A stretch of DNA of 37,744 nt from an uncultured Pelagibacteraceae bacterium (lineage in GTDB: Bacteria; Pseudomonadota; Alphaproteobacteria; Pelagibacterales; Pelagibacteraceae). Positions 25,734-34,978 of this stretch are shown in pieces (positions within the stretch are counted from its first letter, which is position 1; the number at the start of each line of letters is the position of its first letter). Made by a program: the position numbers and the translations under genes. The stretch spans positions 1 through 37,744 of the forward strand of contig CABZNY010000012.1 of NCBI GenBank assembly GCA_902527265.1, written 5' to 3'. The notes under the pieces are model-generated. The model had not been told where the DNA came from. It made no database searches and worked only from the letters and a program-made list of their open reading frames with translations.

Positions 25734-26392
25734 TTTCGTTGGCCAAAAATATTAGAACCAATTCTTAAATATGTTGCTTGAAAATCTATAGCGCTTAAAT
25801 AATCCGAGGACATTCCCATACTTAAATCTGTTAATTTTATTTTTTTATTTAATTCATTCATTTCAGAGAAGTATTTAGTAGAGTCTTCATCAAAGGGTGG
25901 AATACACATTGTACCTACTATATCGAGGCCCAAACTCTTAGAAAAATTGTAAAAATCTGTAAGATCATTCTTTAATATTCCTGATTTTTGATTTTCCTCA
26001 CCAAGGTTTATTTGAATAAATATTTTTGGTTTTACACTTTGTTTATTTTGTTCATCTGCAATTTTTTTGGCCAGTTTTTCACTGTCTAAAGAATGAATAA
26101 AATCAAAAATTTTAACTGCAAATTTAACTTTGTTTGTCTGTAGCTTACCAATTAAATGTAATTTTAATTTATTATTTTTGTTTTTGATTTCTGTCCATTT
26201 TTCTACTGCCTCCTGAACTTTATTTTCTCCAAAATCTATATGACCATAATTTATTAATGGTAATATATGTTCTATTTTAAAAGTTTTTGAAACTGCAATT
26301 ATTTTAGGTATTCTATTTTTTTCTTTCAATTCTAATAATTTAGATTTGATTGAAGCTTGAATAGATAATAAATTTTGAATAGTAAAATGCAT
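25730..26392 (-). CDS. yggS: YggS-family pyridoxal-phosphate homeostasis protein
   Basis: A 220-residue PLP-binding protein (PLPBP/YggS), single alanine-racemase-like barrel. The ATG at 26392-26390 gives the normal start MHFTIQNLLSIQ. A longer frame to 26506 is antisense to the divergent gene. Lys36 in IIAVSKTF is the PLP Schiff-base lysine. FGENKVQEA, HLIGKLQTNK, LSMGMSSDY and LRIGSNIFGQR are family signatures. It buffers free PLP and amino-acid/keto-acid pools rather than catalysing a known reaction. Its start codon directly abuts the divergent ThiE-like start within ATGCAT. Confidence 0.96.
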   Translation of the reverse strand: MHFTIQNLLSIQASIKSKLLELKEKNRIPKIIAVSKTFKIEHILPLINYGHIDFGENKVQEAVEKWTEIKNKNNKLKLHLIGKLQTNKVKFAVKIFDFIHSLDSEKLAKKIADEQNKQSVKPKIFIQINLGEENQKSGILKNDLTDFYNFSKSLGLDIVGTMCIPPFDEDSTKYFSEMNELNKKIKLTDLSMGMSSDYLSAIDFQATYLRIGSNIFGQRN

Positions 26393-26932
26393 AAAATAGA
26401 TTTCAAAAAATATTACTTTATAGAAAAATTTAATAAAAGTAACATTGATAAACAAGACAAAAATACTACAATTATATACAGAAATTATAAAAAGAAATAT
26501 GATCAAAGTGAAATTTTAAAATTTAAAAATTTTTGCAAAAAAAGAGGACTTAAATTTTTTCTTTCAAATAATATTAAATTATCAATCAAATTAGATTTAG
26601 ACGGTGCTTATATCCCTTCATTTAACAATGAATATTCTCATCTTAGTTATTTAATGAAAAATGACTTCATGCTTATAGGATCAGCTCATAATTTAAAGGA
26701 AATTAGAGTTAAGGAAAAACAGAAGGTTAAAAAAATTTTTATTTCATCAATATTTAAAGAAAACAAAAACTTCTTAGGTTTAAATAGATTTAAAATAGTC
26801 TCTAATCTCTCAAGAATTAAAGTTATAGCTTTAGGGGGTATCTCAAAAAATAATAAAAAAATGATTAAACTTACAAAGTCAGTTGGCTTTGCAGGAATAT
26901 CATATTTTGAAAACAAAAAAAAAGGCCCCTAA
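26387..26932 (+). CDS. ThiE/TenI-like (thiamine phosphate synthase superfamily) protein, divergent
   Basis: A 181-residue protein from the ATG at 26387; an upstream TTG at 26375 is less likely. It has a TIM-barrel pattern of the ThiE/TenI superfamily: LKFFLSNN, LDLDGAYIPS, FMLIGSAHNLKEI, KIFISSIFKENKNFLGL and VIALGGISKNNKKMI. Several canonical ThiE ligands (for example the GQxD and GP.F.T segments) are altered, so thiamine-phosphate synthase activity is uncertain. In alphaproteobacteria a ThiE-like gene often sits beside yggS and before DUF3576-leuS, which supports the family call. Its last codons lie inside the terminator hairpin. Confidence 0.75.
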   Translation: MHKIDFKKYYFIEKFNKSNIDKQDKNTTIIYRNYKKKYDQSEILKFKNFCKKRGLKFFLSNNIKLSIKLDLDGAYIPSFNNEYSHLSYLMKNDFMLIGSAHNLKEIRVKEKQKVKKIFISSIFKENKNFLGLNRFKIVSNLSRIKVIALGGISKNNKKMIKLTKSVGFAGISYFENKKKGP

Positions 26933-26946
26933 AAAGAGGCCTTTTT
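26919..26946. terminator. Bidirectional Rho-independent terminator
   Basis: AAAAAGGCC (26919-26927) pairs with GGCCTTTTT (26938-26946) around a 10-base loop. Each strand has a GC core with a T-run on its 3' side, so it can stop transcription both from the ThiE-like gene and from the convergent porin gene. The ThiE-like stop codon TAA (26930-26932) sits in the loop. It is the clearest intrinsic terminator in the window. Confidence 0.88.
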
Positions 26947-26968
26947 ATTAAGTATTTTAAACTTCTAA

Positions 26969-27904
26969 TTAAAACGCAAATTTGAAGTTTATTTCGTAAG
27001 CACTGTTATCAGCAGTAGATGTTCCAGCTACGTTATCCATATTTCCGTACGTACCTGAGATAGTCATACCACCTGAAGTATGTGAGAAACTAACAGCAGT
27101 TGCTTCTTGATCATCTTTTGCAGTTGCTTCGTAGTCAATGTTTGATGTATTTAATGATACTGATAGATCATCACTTACTGCATAAGATACACCAAAAGCT
27201 GTGAAATCTTCGTCAGAAGTACCTGTACCGAAATCAGTTTCGTTTACTTGATAACCAACTGACAATGCACCAGCTGTATAAATTGCAGCTGCCATTGATA
27301 CGTCAGCTGAATTCGAAGCATCATTATTTTCACCCATAGCTGCATAAACAGTTAGACCTTCAACACCAGTATATTGTATACCATAGTCAACTGATCCATC
27401 TACAGCACCAGTAGTGTGAGAAGGAACGTATGAAGCTTTAATTGCTACTCCATCCATTAATGTGTAGTCATACGTGAAAATGTTATGAGTTATTGCTGAA
27501 CCATTAGCTGGAGTATCTGGAGTTCCTGCATATCCTGCACCCCATGATTCTTCGTTAGCTGATGGAGTTAAGTCATCCCAAACACCCATTACTGAAGTAC
27601 TACTTCCTCCAACGAATGTTAGTTTACCCATGTCTCCTGTATCAATTGCTAGGGCGTTAAAACCAACACCTGCGCTACCGTCAAGCTCAACGCTATGAGT
27701 AACAGTAAAACCGTTATCCATTTCACCGCTTGCAGAGAAACTAATTGAATCAGACATTGACCAACCATTACCTTTGTTACCGTTATCGGCACCAGCTAAT
27801 GTAATTTGGCTAGTAGCTGACATTGAGAAGTCTGCAGCTTGCGCTGAAGATGCTACTAATGCAGTACCTAATGCTGTCAATCCTACTTTTTTTAGATTGT
27901 TCAT
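26969..27904 (-). CDS. Outer-membrane porin (general porin family)
   Basis: A 311-residue precursor with signal peptide MNNLKKVGLTALGTALVASSAQA and predicted cleavage before ADFSM. The mature protein is rich in Gly, Ser, Thr and Asp, with alternating beta-strand patterns. It ends YEINFKFAF, with the C-terminal Phe required for BAM-dependent outer-membrane insertion. This fits a trimeric 16-strand-type porin, probably the main diffusion channel. Codon usage and composition look different from the Lys/Asn-rich neighbours, consistent with high expression. It has its own promoter region, a good Shine-Dalgarno and a strong terminator. Confidence 0.93.
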   Translation of the reverse strand: MNNLKKVGLTALGTALVASSAQAADFSMSATSQITLAGADNGNKGNGWSMSDSISFSASGEMDNGFTVTHSVELDGSAGVGFNALAIDTGDMGKLTFVGGSSTSVMGVWDDLTPSANEESWGAGYAGTPDTPANGSAITHNIFTYDYTLMDGVAIKASYVPSHTTGAVDGSVDYGIQYTGVEGLTVYAAMGENNDASNSADVSMAAAIYTAGALSVGYQVNETDFGTGTSDEDFTAFGVSYAVSDDLSVSLNTSNIDYEATAKDDQEATAVSFSHTSGGMTISGTYGNMDNVAGTSTADNSAYEINFKFAF

Positions 27905-27910
27905 ATTATT

Positions 27911-27916
27911 ACCTTT
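27911..27916 (-). promoter_or_regulatory. Shine-Dalgarno site of the porin gene
   Basis: On the minus strand AAAGGT is followed by AATAAT and then the porin ATG (27904-27902). The spacing of six bases is good, and the site stands out in a window with few recognisable Shine-Dalgarno sequences. Confidence 0.7.
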
Positions 27917-27923
27917 CGTTAAT

Positions 27924-27954
27924 TGTTTAATATTAAACAGTGAATATTTATCAA
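27924..27954 (-). promoter_or_regulatory. Putative porin promoter with overlapping 16-bp palindrome
   Basis: Reading the minus strand, TTGATA (27954-27949) and TATTAA (27932-27927), 16 bases apart, resemble -35 and -10 boxes. A perfect palindrome TGTTTAATATTAAACA occupies 27924-27939 and covers the -10 region, so it could be an operator. The predicted transcript would have a short leader of about 16 bases containing the Shine-Dalgarno. The boxes are weak matches in AT-rich DNA; the palindrome is directly visible. Confidence 0.45.
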
Positions 27955-28124
27955 TAAATTAGGATTATTTTCTTTAATTATGAATATTATTTGTAAATTT
28001 TAAAGAAGTGTTGCATATTTACATCACCTATAATTGTTGTTTTATGGGTATTATTTAAGAAATGTTAAAAATATCCTTTTAATTTTTGCATTTTTTAAAA
28101 TAAAACAATCTATTAGATAAATTT

Positions 28125-28688
28125 ATGGCATTTTTAAAAAAATTAGCACTTTTCCTCATAATAGGACTTACTCTAGTTTCATTGATATCTTGTGAGGGTA
28201 TGCCTGGAGGAGATGCTCGAGAAAATCCACCTGATCCTGATTTGAGGGTAAAGAAAAATCTTGAAGAAGGAAGAGGTTTTAGACTGCAGAATGCTTTCAA
28301 AAATAATAAAGGTGGAGACTTTATGTTTGCAAGTTCAAATGAACTTTGGAGAGCTTCTTTGGATATAATAGATTTTATGCCTCTATCATCTGTAAATTAT
28401 AGCGGAGGTATTATTGTAACAGATTGGTATTCAGATGGAAAAAATCTTAATGAGGCCGTTAAAATCTCCATAAGATTCTTATCAAATGAAGTAAGGGCGG
28501 ATGCACTCGATATTAAGATTTTTTATAAAAAATGTAATCAAATGGCATCTTGTGAAGTCACACAAAAAAAAGGTTCACTTTTAGTTGAACTAAAAAGGGA
28601 AATTTTAAGTAAAGCTACAATTTATAAAAAAGAGAAAAAAGACAAGAATTTTAAAGAGTACAAAGGTTCGAAGAAACTGTCTAATTAA
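28125..28688 (+). CDS. DUF3576-type lipoprotein
   Basis: A 187-residue lipoprotein. The signal peptide (residues 1-22) ends with LISC and Cys23 would be lipidated. The conserved DUF3576 part includes GRGFRLQNAF-like text, SSNELWRASLDIIDFMPLSSVNYSGGIIVTDWY, and a lysine-rich tail. The family is found in alphaproteobacteria beside leuS-lptE-holA, exactly as here. Its function is unknown; the link to lptE suggests an outer-membrane or envelope role. leuS starts 19 bases after the stop. Confidence 0.88.
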   Translation: MAFLKKLALFLIIGLTLVSLISCEGMPGGDARENPPDPDLRVKKNLEEGRGFRLQNAFKNNKGGDFMFASSNELWRASLDIIDFMPLSSVNYSGGIIVTDWYSDGKNLNEAVKISIRFLSNEVRADALDIKIFYKKCNQMASCEVTQKKGSLLVELKREILSKATIYKKEKKDKNFKEYKGSKKLSN

Positions 28689-28707
28689 CCCATTAAATAA
28701 AATTTAA

Positions 28708-31260
28708 GTGAATTCCGAAAGATATAATTTTAAAACTGTTGAGATTAAATGGCAAAAGAAATGGGCTGAAAATCGTTTATTTTCCTCAAAAATAGATCAT
28801 TCTAAAGAAAAATTTTATTGTCTTGAAATGTTTCCATACCCATCAGGAAAAATCCATATGGGACATGTAAGAAATTATACAATTGGTGATGTTTTATCGA
28901 GATATAAAACATTAAAAGGATTTAATGTTCTTCACCCCATGGGCTGGGATGCTTTTGGAATGCCAGCAGAAAATGCAGCTAGGGAAAACAATTTAGATCC
29001 AAAAGAATGGACAAATAAAAATATATCTACAATGAAAGAACAATTAAAAAGACTTGGACTTTCTATTGATTGGGAAAGAGAAATATCAACCTGTTCTGAA
29101 GAATATTATAAACACCAACAATTATTTTTTTTGGAGCTTTTTGAAAAGGGGCTAGTTTACAGAAAAGAAAATTATGTTAATTGGGACCCAGTAGATCAAA
29201 CTGTACTTGCGAATGAACAAGTCATTGATGGTAAGGGCTGGAGATCAGGCGCTGTTGTAGAACGAAAAAAACTAAATCAGTGGTTTTTTAACATTTCTAA
29301 GTTTTCTCAGGAACTTCTTGATGGGTTGGATAAATTAAAACAGTGGCCTAACAAAGTAAAGGTAATGCAAAAGAACTGGATTGGCAAATCATTTGGTTGT
29401 GAGATTGCATTTAAAACTGAAGGTGATTTACCTGTTAAAGAAATCAAATGCTTTACAACAAGACCTGACACATTGTTTGGTTTTTCTTTTTTAGCATTAT
29501 CTGTAGATCATGAAATTTCAAAATTCTTTTCCGAAGATTTGAAATTTCAAGAATTTAAAAAAGAATGTTCAAAAACGGGAACTACAGAGGAAGCAATTGC
29601 TATTGGTGAAAAAATAGGTTTTAAAACTAACCTTATGGCTATAAATCCTTTAAATCCATCACAAAAAGTACCAGTTTTCTTCGCTAATTTTGTATTAATG
29701 GATTATGGGTTTGGCGCTGTATTTGGATGTCCAGCACATGATCAAAGAGATTATGATTTTGCCAAAAAATATGATCTCAATATAAAAACTGTAGTAAGAC
29801 CTGAAGAACAAGATGACAAGTTTATTGTTGAAAAAGAGGCTTATTCAGGATCTGGAGTTATAATAAATTCTGAATTTTTAAATGGACTAAGAGTTCCTGA
29901 AGAATCAATTATAAAAACAATCGAAATATTAGAAGAAAAAAATATTGGCAAAAAGAAAATTAATTTTAGATTAAAAGATTGGGGTGTGTCTAGACAAAGA
30001 TATTGGGGATGTCCAATTCCTGTTGCCTATGATGAAAATGGAAGCGTAACAGCTATACCAAAGAAAGATTTACCAGTTACACTTCCAGAGAAAGTAGATT
30101 TAAATTCAAAAGGGAATCCGTTAGATTTTAAAGAAGATTGGAAGAATGTAATAATAAATGGAAAGAAATTTACAAGAGAAACAGATACTTTAGACACATT
30201 TGTATGCTCCTCATGGTATTATCTTAGATTCTGTTCACCAACAGAAAGTGAATATGGATTTAAAAAAGAAGATATTGATTATTGGATGCCAGTAGACCAA
30301 TATATAGGTGGTGTTGAACATGCAATCTTACACTTGCTTTATTCCCGTTTTTTTATGAAAGCTATTGGATATAAAAATCAAAATTTTAAATTTGATGAAC
30401 CATTTGAAGGTCTATTTACACAGGGAATGGTTTGTCATGAAACATATAAAGATCAGAATAATAATTGGTTAAGTCCTGATCAAATAGTATTAACTGGTGA
30501 CAAATATCATAAAAAAGATGAGCCAGAAAATATTGTGAAAATTGGACCATCAGAGTCAATGTCTAAATCAAAAAAAAATGTGATTGATCCAGAAAATATA
30601 ATGAATAGTTATGGAGCTGATGCTGTAAGATTGTTTATCTTGTCTGATAGCCCACCAGAAAAAGATGTTCAATGGTCCGAGCAGGGTATGAACGCATCTT
30701 ATAAATTTTTACAAAAGTTATGGACACTTCACAATAAAGTAAAAGTCAAAATACAAAATAATTTGGACTTGGCTGGATCTGAAAAGGACTTAGAAAATTT
30801 TACGAACCATATGATTAGTAAGATAACAAATAATCTTGAAAATTTTAGTTACAATGTAATTATTGCAAATATTTATGAAACATATAACTTTTTAAATAAA
30901 GAAATTGAAAAAGAAATTGATTCTAAGAAGCTTAAAGAAAACTACATAAAAATATTAATTTTGTTTTCGCCTGCAATCCCACATTTTTCATCAGAGTGTT
31001 TTGAAGATTTAGGATATAATGATGAAGTACAATGGCCTAAAGCCAATTTAAGCTTCGTAAATAAAGATAAAATAGATTATGTTGTTCAAATTAATGGAAA
31101 AAAAAGAGCTATTTTAAATGATAATAGAGACATTGATCAAGAAAGTCTTTTACTGAAGATAAAATCAAATAAGATAGTATCAAAGTATATAAAAGATAAG
31201 TCAATTAACAAGGTTATATTTGTTAAAAATAGATTAATTAACTTATTAACACATGAGTAA
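28708..31260 (+). CDS. leuS: Leucine--tRNA ligase
   Basis: A class I synthetase of 850 residues, normal for bacterial LeuRS, with the CP1 editing domain inserted. HIGH is HMGH at 50-53 in [15 protein letters not shown]. The KMSKS loop reads SMSKS (residues 617-621), with Ser in place of the first Lys. The start is GTG at 28708, chosen because [16 protein letters not shown] aligns with the usual LeuRS N terminus. lptE begins within its last eight bases, so leuS-lptE-holA are translated from one message. Confidence 0.98.
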   Translation: MNSERYNFKTVEIKWQKKWAENRLFSSKIDHSKEKFYCLEMFPYPSGKIHMGHVRNYTIGDVLSRYKTLKGFNVLHPMGWDAFGMPAENAARENNLDPKEWTNKNISTMKEQLKRLGLSIDWEREISTCSEEYYKHQQLFFLELFEKGLVYRKENYVNWDPVDQTVLANEQVIDGKGWRSGAVVERKKLNQWFFNISKFSQELLDGLDKLKQWPNKVKVMQKNWIGKSFGCEIAFKTEGDLPVKEIKCFTTRPDTLFGFSFLALSVDHEISKFFSEDLKFQEFKKECSKTGTTEEAIAIGEKIGFKTNLMAINPLNPSQKVPVFFANFVLMDYGFGAVFGCPAHDQRDYDFAKKYDLNIKTVVRPEEQDDKFIVEKEAYSGSGVIINSEFLNGLRVPEESIIKTIEILEEKNIGKKKINFRLKDWGVSRQRYWGCPIPVAYDENGSVTAIPKKDLPVTLPEKVDLNSKGNPLDFKEDWKNVIINGKKFTRETDTLDTFVCSSWYYLRFCSPTESEYGFKKEDIDYWMPVDQYIGGVEHAILHLLYSRFFMKAIGYKNQNFKFDEPFEGLFTQGMVCHETYKDQNNNWLSPDQIVLTGDKYHKKDEPENIVKIGPSESMSKSKKNVIDPENIMNSYGADAVRLFILSDSPPEKDVQWSEQGMNASYKFLQKLWTLHNKVKVKIQNNLDLAGSEKDLENFTNHMISKITNNLENFSYNVIIANIYETYNFLNKEIEKEIDSKKLKENYIKILILFSPAIPHFSSECFEDLGYNDEVQWPKANLSFVNKDKIDYVVQINGKKRAILNDNRDIDQESLLLKIKSNKIVSKYIKDKSINKVIFVKNRLINLLTHE

Positions 31261-31729
31261 TTTTTTTATGCGATATCTAGCTGTTTTTTCTTTAATAATG
31301 CTCTCGGCCTGCTCATATAAACCTATATTTTCTGAAAATAATTATAATTTTGAAATAAACACAATAATATTTAGTGGAGAAAAATATATTAATAGAATTA
31401 TTAAAAATAAGCTTGATTTAATTAAGAAAGAAGAAGAACAAGGTAAAAAAAAATATAATCTTTTAATAAATTCAAATAAAAAAAAATTAATTGTTTCTAA
31501 AGATTCAAAAGGCGATCCTCTTAAATTTGATCTAATCGTTACAACATATTATGAAATTAATTATGAAGAAGAACTATTATTTAAAAAAGTAGTTATAAAA
31601 AATAAAGTTTATAATAATGACGTAGATAAATTTAAGCTAGAGCAAAACGAAAAAATAATTTTAGAAAATTTATCTGAAAAAATTAGTGAAACTATAATTT
31701 CATCAATATTAAATTTGGATGATAATTAA
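31253..31729 (+). CDS. lptE: LPS-assembly lipoprotein LptE
   Basis: A 158-residue lipoprotein with lipobox LSAC (Cys20) followed by SYKPIF, typical of LptE. LptE plugs LptD in the outer membrane and helps insert lipopolysaccharide. Sequence conservation of the family is low, so the call also relies on the alphaproteobacterial order leuS-lptE-holA. Its start overlaps leuS by eight bases and its end overlaps holA by 11. An internal ATG at residue 6 is an alternative start. Confidence 0.88.
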   Translation: MSNFFMRYLAVFSLIMLSACSYKPIFSENNYNFEINTIIFSGEKYINRIIKNKLDLIKKEEEQGKKKYNLLINSNKKKLIVSKDSKGDPLKFDLIVTTYYEINYEEELLFKKVVIKNKVYNNDVDKFKLEQNEKIILENLSEKISETIISSILNLDDN

Positions 31730-32696
31730 AAATTTTGAAATAAATAAATTCAATAAATCTAATTCTAATTTTCATTTAATTTATGGCATCAATGAGGGCA
31801 TAAAGCAAGATTTGATAAATAATATTTATTTAAAAGGGTATGAAGGAGATATTTTTAAGTATGAGGAGCGAGAAGTTTTAGATAATATTGATGAGTTTAT
31901 TTCAAATTTATTAACAAAGTCATTGTTTAGTAATAAAAAAATAATCATCATTTCAAGAGCTACAGATAAACTACATACTTTGATTAATGATTTGTTTGAT
32001 AGAGAAATTTCAGAAACAAAAATTATCATCAAATCTTCAGTTTTGGAAAAAAAATCAAAACTTAGGAATTTATTTGAAAAAGAAGATCAACTAATTTGCA
32101 CACCTGTTTATGAAGATGACTCGATAGCGTTAAATTTCGTTATTCAAAATTTTTTGAAAGTAAATAATTTAAGTTTATCACAAGAGATTAAAAACATCCT
32201 CATAGAAAGATCAAAGGGAGATAGGATTAATTTAAAAAATGAATTATCTAAATTAAAAAATTTGTCATTAAGTAAAAGTAAAATAAGTTTAGAGGATGTA
32301 AATAAACTCTCAAACCTTGCAGAAAATTATAGTGTGTTTGAATTATCGGATAACTATTTAGCTAAAAATTCTAAGAAAGTATCTAACATACTTAATGAGA
32401 ATAATTATTCATCTGAAGACTGTATTCTAATTATAAGAACAATATTAAATAAATCTAAAAGGCTTTTAAAAATACGAAATGAAATTGATAAAAATACTAA
32501 TATTGATCAAGCAATTTCTAGCTTTAAACCACCTATATTTTGGAAAGAAAAAGATATTGTTAAAAAACAAGCTCAATCGTGGTCAACTAATGAAGTAAAA
32601 GAAATCATATTTAAAATAAATGACTTGGAAGCTTTAGTTAAAAAAAATAGCACAAATTCAATGCTTTTTGTCTCTAATTTTGTAAGTAATTACTAG
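31719..32696 (+). CDS. holA: DNA polymerase III subunit delta
   Basis: The clamp-loader delta subunit opens the beta clamp. The 325-residue length is usual. FHLIYGINEGIKQDLINNI near the start, SLFSNKKIIII near residue 70, and the domain III region around ALVKKN fit HolA. The start ATG lies within lptE (11-base overlap). The 3' end overlaps the convergent parB by four bases, leaving no room for a separate terminator between the operons. Confidence 0.93.
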   Translation: MIIKNFEINKFNKSNSNFHLIYGINEGIKQDLINNIYLKGYEGDIFKYEEREVLDNIDEFISNLLTKSLFSNKKIIIISRATDKLHTLINDLFDREISETKIIIKSSVLEKKSKLRNLFEKEDQLICTPVYEDDSIALNFVIQNFLKVNNLSLSQEIKNILIERSKGDRINLKNELSKLKNLSLSKSKISLEDVNKLSNLAENYSVFELSDNYLAKNSKKVSNILNENNYSSEDCILIIRTILNKSKRLLKIRNEIDKNTNIDQAISSFKPPIFWKEKDIVKKQAQSWSTNEVKEIIFKINDLEALVKKNSTNSMLFVSNFVSNY

Positions 32697-33544
32697 TAAT
32701 TTTGCTTAATAATAGTTGCCAATCTGTCAAGCTGGTCGGCCTCTTTATATTCTAAGGTAATAGTTCCAGAATTATTTCTTTTATTTTTAACAAAAACTCT
32801 CATTCCAATTTTATCTGTTAACTCCTCTTCAAGACTTACAATATTTGGATCTTTTTTCTTTGAAGAACTATTGGAACTAGATTTCAACATTCTTACCAAA
32901 TTTTCAGTTTGTCTAACTGATAATTTTTTTGAAATAATTTTCTTTGCTAAAAGAATTGCATTGTCTAATCCGACTAAAATTTTTGCATGTCCTTGAGATA
33001 ATTTTTCATCAATTATAAATTCTATAATTTCTTGGGGAAGGGATAAAAGTCGTAAACAATTTGAGATATGAGCTCGACTCTTGCCTATAAATTTAGAGAC
33101 TTTATCCTGGTCGTAACTGAATTCATCAATTAATCTTTTATAACCTTCAGCCTCCTCGATTGGATTTAAATCTTTTCTTTGAACATTTTCGACAATGGCA
33201 AATTCTAATGATTTAAGATTATCAGCATTAATTATAATTACTGGAACTTCATGAAGCCCTGCATATTGGGCTGCCTGCCATCTTCTTTCTCCAGCTATTA
33301 TTTCAAATTTACCCTCTTCATATGAAGATGGTCTTACTATGATAGGTTGGATAATTCCTCGCTCTCTTATAGAGTTAGTTAATTCCTCTAAACTAACTTC
33401 GTCAAATTTTTTTCTAGGTTGATACTTGTTTCTAATTAAAGAACTTATTGAGATATTTTTTTTGTCGTCGATTTGTTCACTATCCCCTATTAAGGAAGAT
33501 AGCCCTCTTCCAAGTCCTTTTTTTGATTTAAACGGATTAATCAT
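32693..33544 (-). CDS. parB: Chromosome-partitioning protein ParB
   Basis: A CTP-dependent DNA-sliding clamp that loads at parS. The N-terminal KKGLGRGLSSLIGD (8-21) contacts ParA. GERRWQAA (85-92) and ENVQRKDLNPIEEA (119-132) are the CTP-binding motifs. The helix-turn-helix at about 145-170 (VSKFIGKSRAHISNCLRLLSLP) reads parS, and a C-terminal dimerisation domain follows. The 283-residue length is normal. It overlaps parA by four bases. Two parS sites lie about 1.4 and 1.7 kb upstream of its start, in rsmG and mnmG. Confidence 0.98.
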   Translation of the reverse strand: MINPFKSKKGLGRGLSSLIGDSEQIDDKKNISISSLIRNKYQPRKKFDEVSLEELTNSIRERGIIQPIIVRPSSYEEGKFEIIAGERRWQAAQYAGLHEVPVIIINADNLKSLEFAIVENVQRKDLNPIEEAEGYKRLIDEFSYDQDKVSKFIGKSRAHISNCLRLLSLPQEIIEFIIDEKLSQGHAKILVGLDNAILLAKKIISKKLSVRQTENLVRMLKSSSNSSSKKKDPNIVSLEEELTDKIGMRVFVKNKRNNSGTITLEYKEADQLDRLATIIKQNY

Positions 33545-34341
33545 GCTGCACTCTCCACTTGTTTATCTTGGTTTAAAAATTCTTCTGTAAAATTTAAGTA
33601 TGCTTTGCTGCCTGGACAAGTTTTGTCATAAATAAGAACTGGTACACCATGTGAGGGCGCCTCTGATAGTCTGACATTTCTTGGTACTGCTGTAATGTAA
33701 ACTTTATCTTTAAAATAGTTCCTTGCTTCTGTTTCTACCTCTCCTGATAATTTATTTCTCTTATCATACATAGTTAAAAGTATTCCTCTTATGTCTAAAG
33801 ATGGATTTAAGTTTGACTTTATCCTCTCAATTGTTTTCATAAGCTGAGTGAGACCTTCTAAAGCAAAAAATTCTGTCTGAAGTGGTACCACTAGTGCATC
33901 GGATGCTACCAATGCCATAATTGTAAGCAGACTTAAAGACGGAGGGCAATCAATTATGATATAGTCATATAATGGCTCAGAATTGTTTAAAATCAGGGTT
34001 AATTCTTCTTTCAATTTAAAGGCTCGACGACTATCGCCTGCTGTTTCCACCTCAAGTCCAGACAAATCAACATTTGAAGATATCAAATCTAAATTTTTAA
34101 AGCTTGTAGACTGTATTACCTCTGAAATTTTTCTATTTCCATTCAATACATTGTAAATTGTTTGATCGGAACTTGTGGTGTTGGATAATCCAAGACCTGT
34201 TGTAGCATTACCTTGTGGATCAAGATCAACTATAAGAATTTTTTTTCCCTTCATCGATAAACCAGCAGCGAGATTGATGACAGTGGTTGTCTTACCGACT
34301 CCTCCTTTTTGGTTTATAACTGAAATAATTTTTCTATTCAT
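33541..34341 (-). CDS. parA: Chromosome-partitioning ATPase ParA (Soj)
   Basis: A deviant-Walker ATPase of 266 residues that drives ParB-parS complexes along the nucleoid. KGGVGKTT at 12-19 includes the signature lysine, DLDPQGNATTGLG begins at 39, and YIIIDCPPSLSLLT is the Walker B region. The order rsmG-parA-parB is conserved near many bacterial origins. It overlaps rsmG by eight bases and parB by four, indicating one transcript. Confidence 0.98.
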   Translation of the reverse strand: MNRKIISVINQKGGVGKTTTVINLAAGLSMKGKKILIVDLDPQGNATTGLGLSNTTSSDQTIYNVLNGNRKISEVIQSTSFKNLDLISSNVDLSGLEVETAGDSRRAFKLKEELTLILNNSEPLYDYIIIDCPPSLSLLTIMALVASDALVVPLQTEFFALEGLTQLMKTIERIKSNLNPSLDIRGILLTMYDKRNKLSGEVETEARNYFKDKVYITAVPRNVRLSEAPSHGVPVLIYDKTCPGSKAYLNFTEEFLNQDKQVESAA

Positions 34342-34978
34342 ATTTTTTTTTTAAATTTGAAATTTTTACTACTGATGACTCTTCACTTGTAAGACTTTTC
34401 ATTTCCTCTAAGTCAAATTTCCATTTCATGGAGACATCTTTTAAAATTTTTTTTCCACTTTTTCCTAAATACATGACTATGTATTTAAAATTTTTGAAAT
34501 TCTTTGTGGCTATATTAAAAATCACTGGCAATGGTTTAAATGCTCGACAAATTATTACGTCAGTAACTAAGTTTTTCTCCTCAAAAATATTTTTTTGATA
34601 AATTTTAGCTTCTAATTTAAATTTTTTTGCCATCTCTTTTAGGAAATTGCTTTTATGATAACTCTTTTCATAAAAAATTAGCTTAAAACCTTGCTTTTTA
34701 GGTTTCATCAAAATACCCAAAACTATACTAGGAAGCCCAGCACCAGAGCCAAGGTCAGTGCATACACCTATATCATTTTTATCAATAAAATCAATAGTTT
34801 GTGCACTATCATATATATGCCTTGTATTTATTGACTTTTCTGTGCTTGAACTTATCAAATTTATTTTCTTATTTGTACTTAAAATTGATTTTGAGTAGTC
34901 CTCTAGCTCCTTAATTGTTTCACGTGAAACATTTGGAAGGTGAATTTTATCAGTTTTAATTATTTTCGAATCAATCAA
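34334..34978 (-). CDS. rsmG: 16S rRNA (guanine527-N7)-methyltransferase RsmG
   Basis: RsmG (GidB) methylates G527 in the 530 loop of 16S rRNA. The 214-residue protein carries [10 protein letters not shown] at 75-84 as the SAM-binding motif and the usual N-terminal NVSRET (16-21). The start is TTG at 34978-34976, overlapping the mnmG stop as TTGA; no nearby ATG precedes NVSRET. Its NVSRET codons form a perfect parS site. It overlaps parA downstream. Confidence 0.96.
   Translation of the reverse strand: MIDSKIIKTDKIHLPNVSRETIKELEDYSKSILSTNKKINLISSSTEKSINTRHIYDSAQTIDFIDKNDIGVCTDLGSGAGLPSIVLGILMKPKKQGFKLIFYEKSYHKSNFLKEMAKKFKLEAKIYQKNIFEEKNLVTDVIICRAFKPLPVIFNIATKNFKNFKYIVMYLGKSGKKILKDVSMKWKFDLEEMKSLTSEESSVVKISNLKKKYE
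34916..34931. other. parS centromere site (perfect 16-bp match), inside rsmG
   Basis: TGTTTCACGTGAAACA is present exactly, matching the canonical ParB-binding parS palindrome of bacteria. It lies in the 5' part of rsmG, where the minus-strand codons read Val-Ser-Arg-Glu-Thr. parA and parB follow directly, so this should be the main ParB nucleation site of the chromosome and suggests the replication origin is close. Confidence 0.96.

Noticed and set aside
26393-26506. Longer N terminus of yggS (frame open to 26506)
   Set aside because: The extra 38 residues are antisense to the ThiE-like gene. The family N terminus starts at the ATG at 26392.
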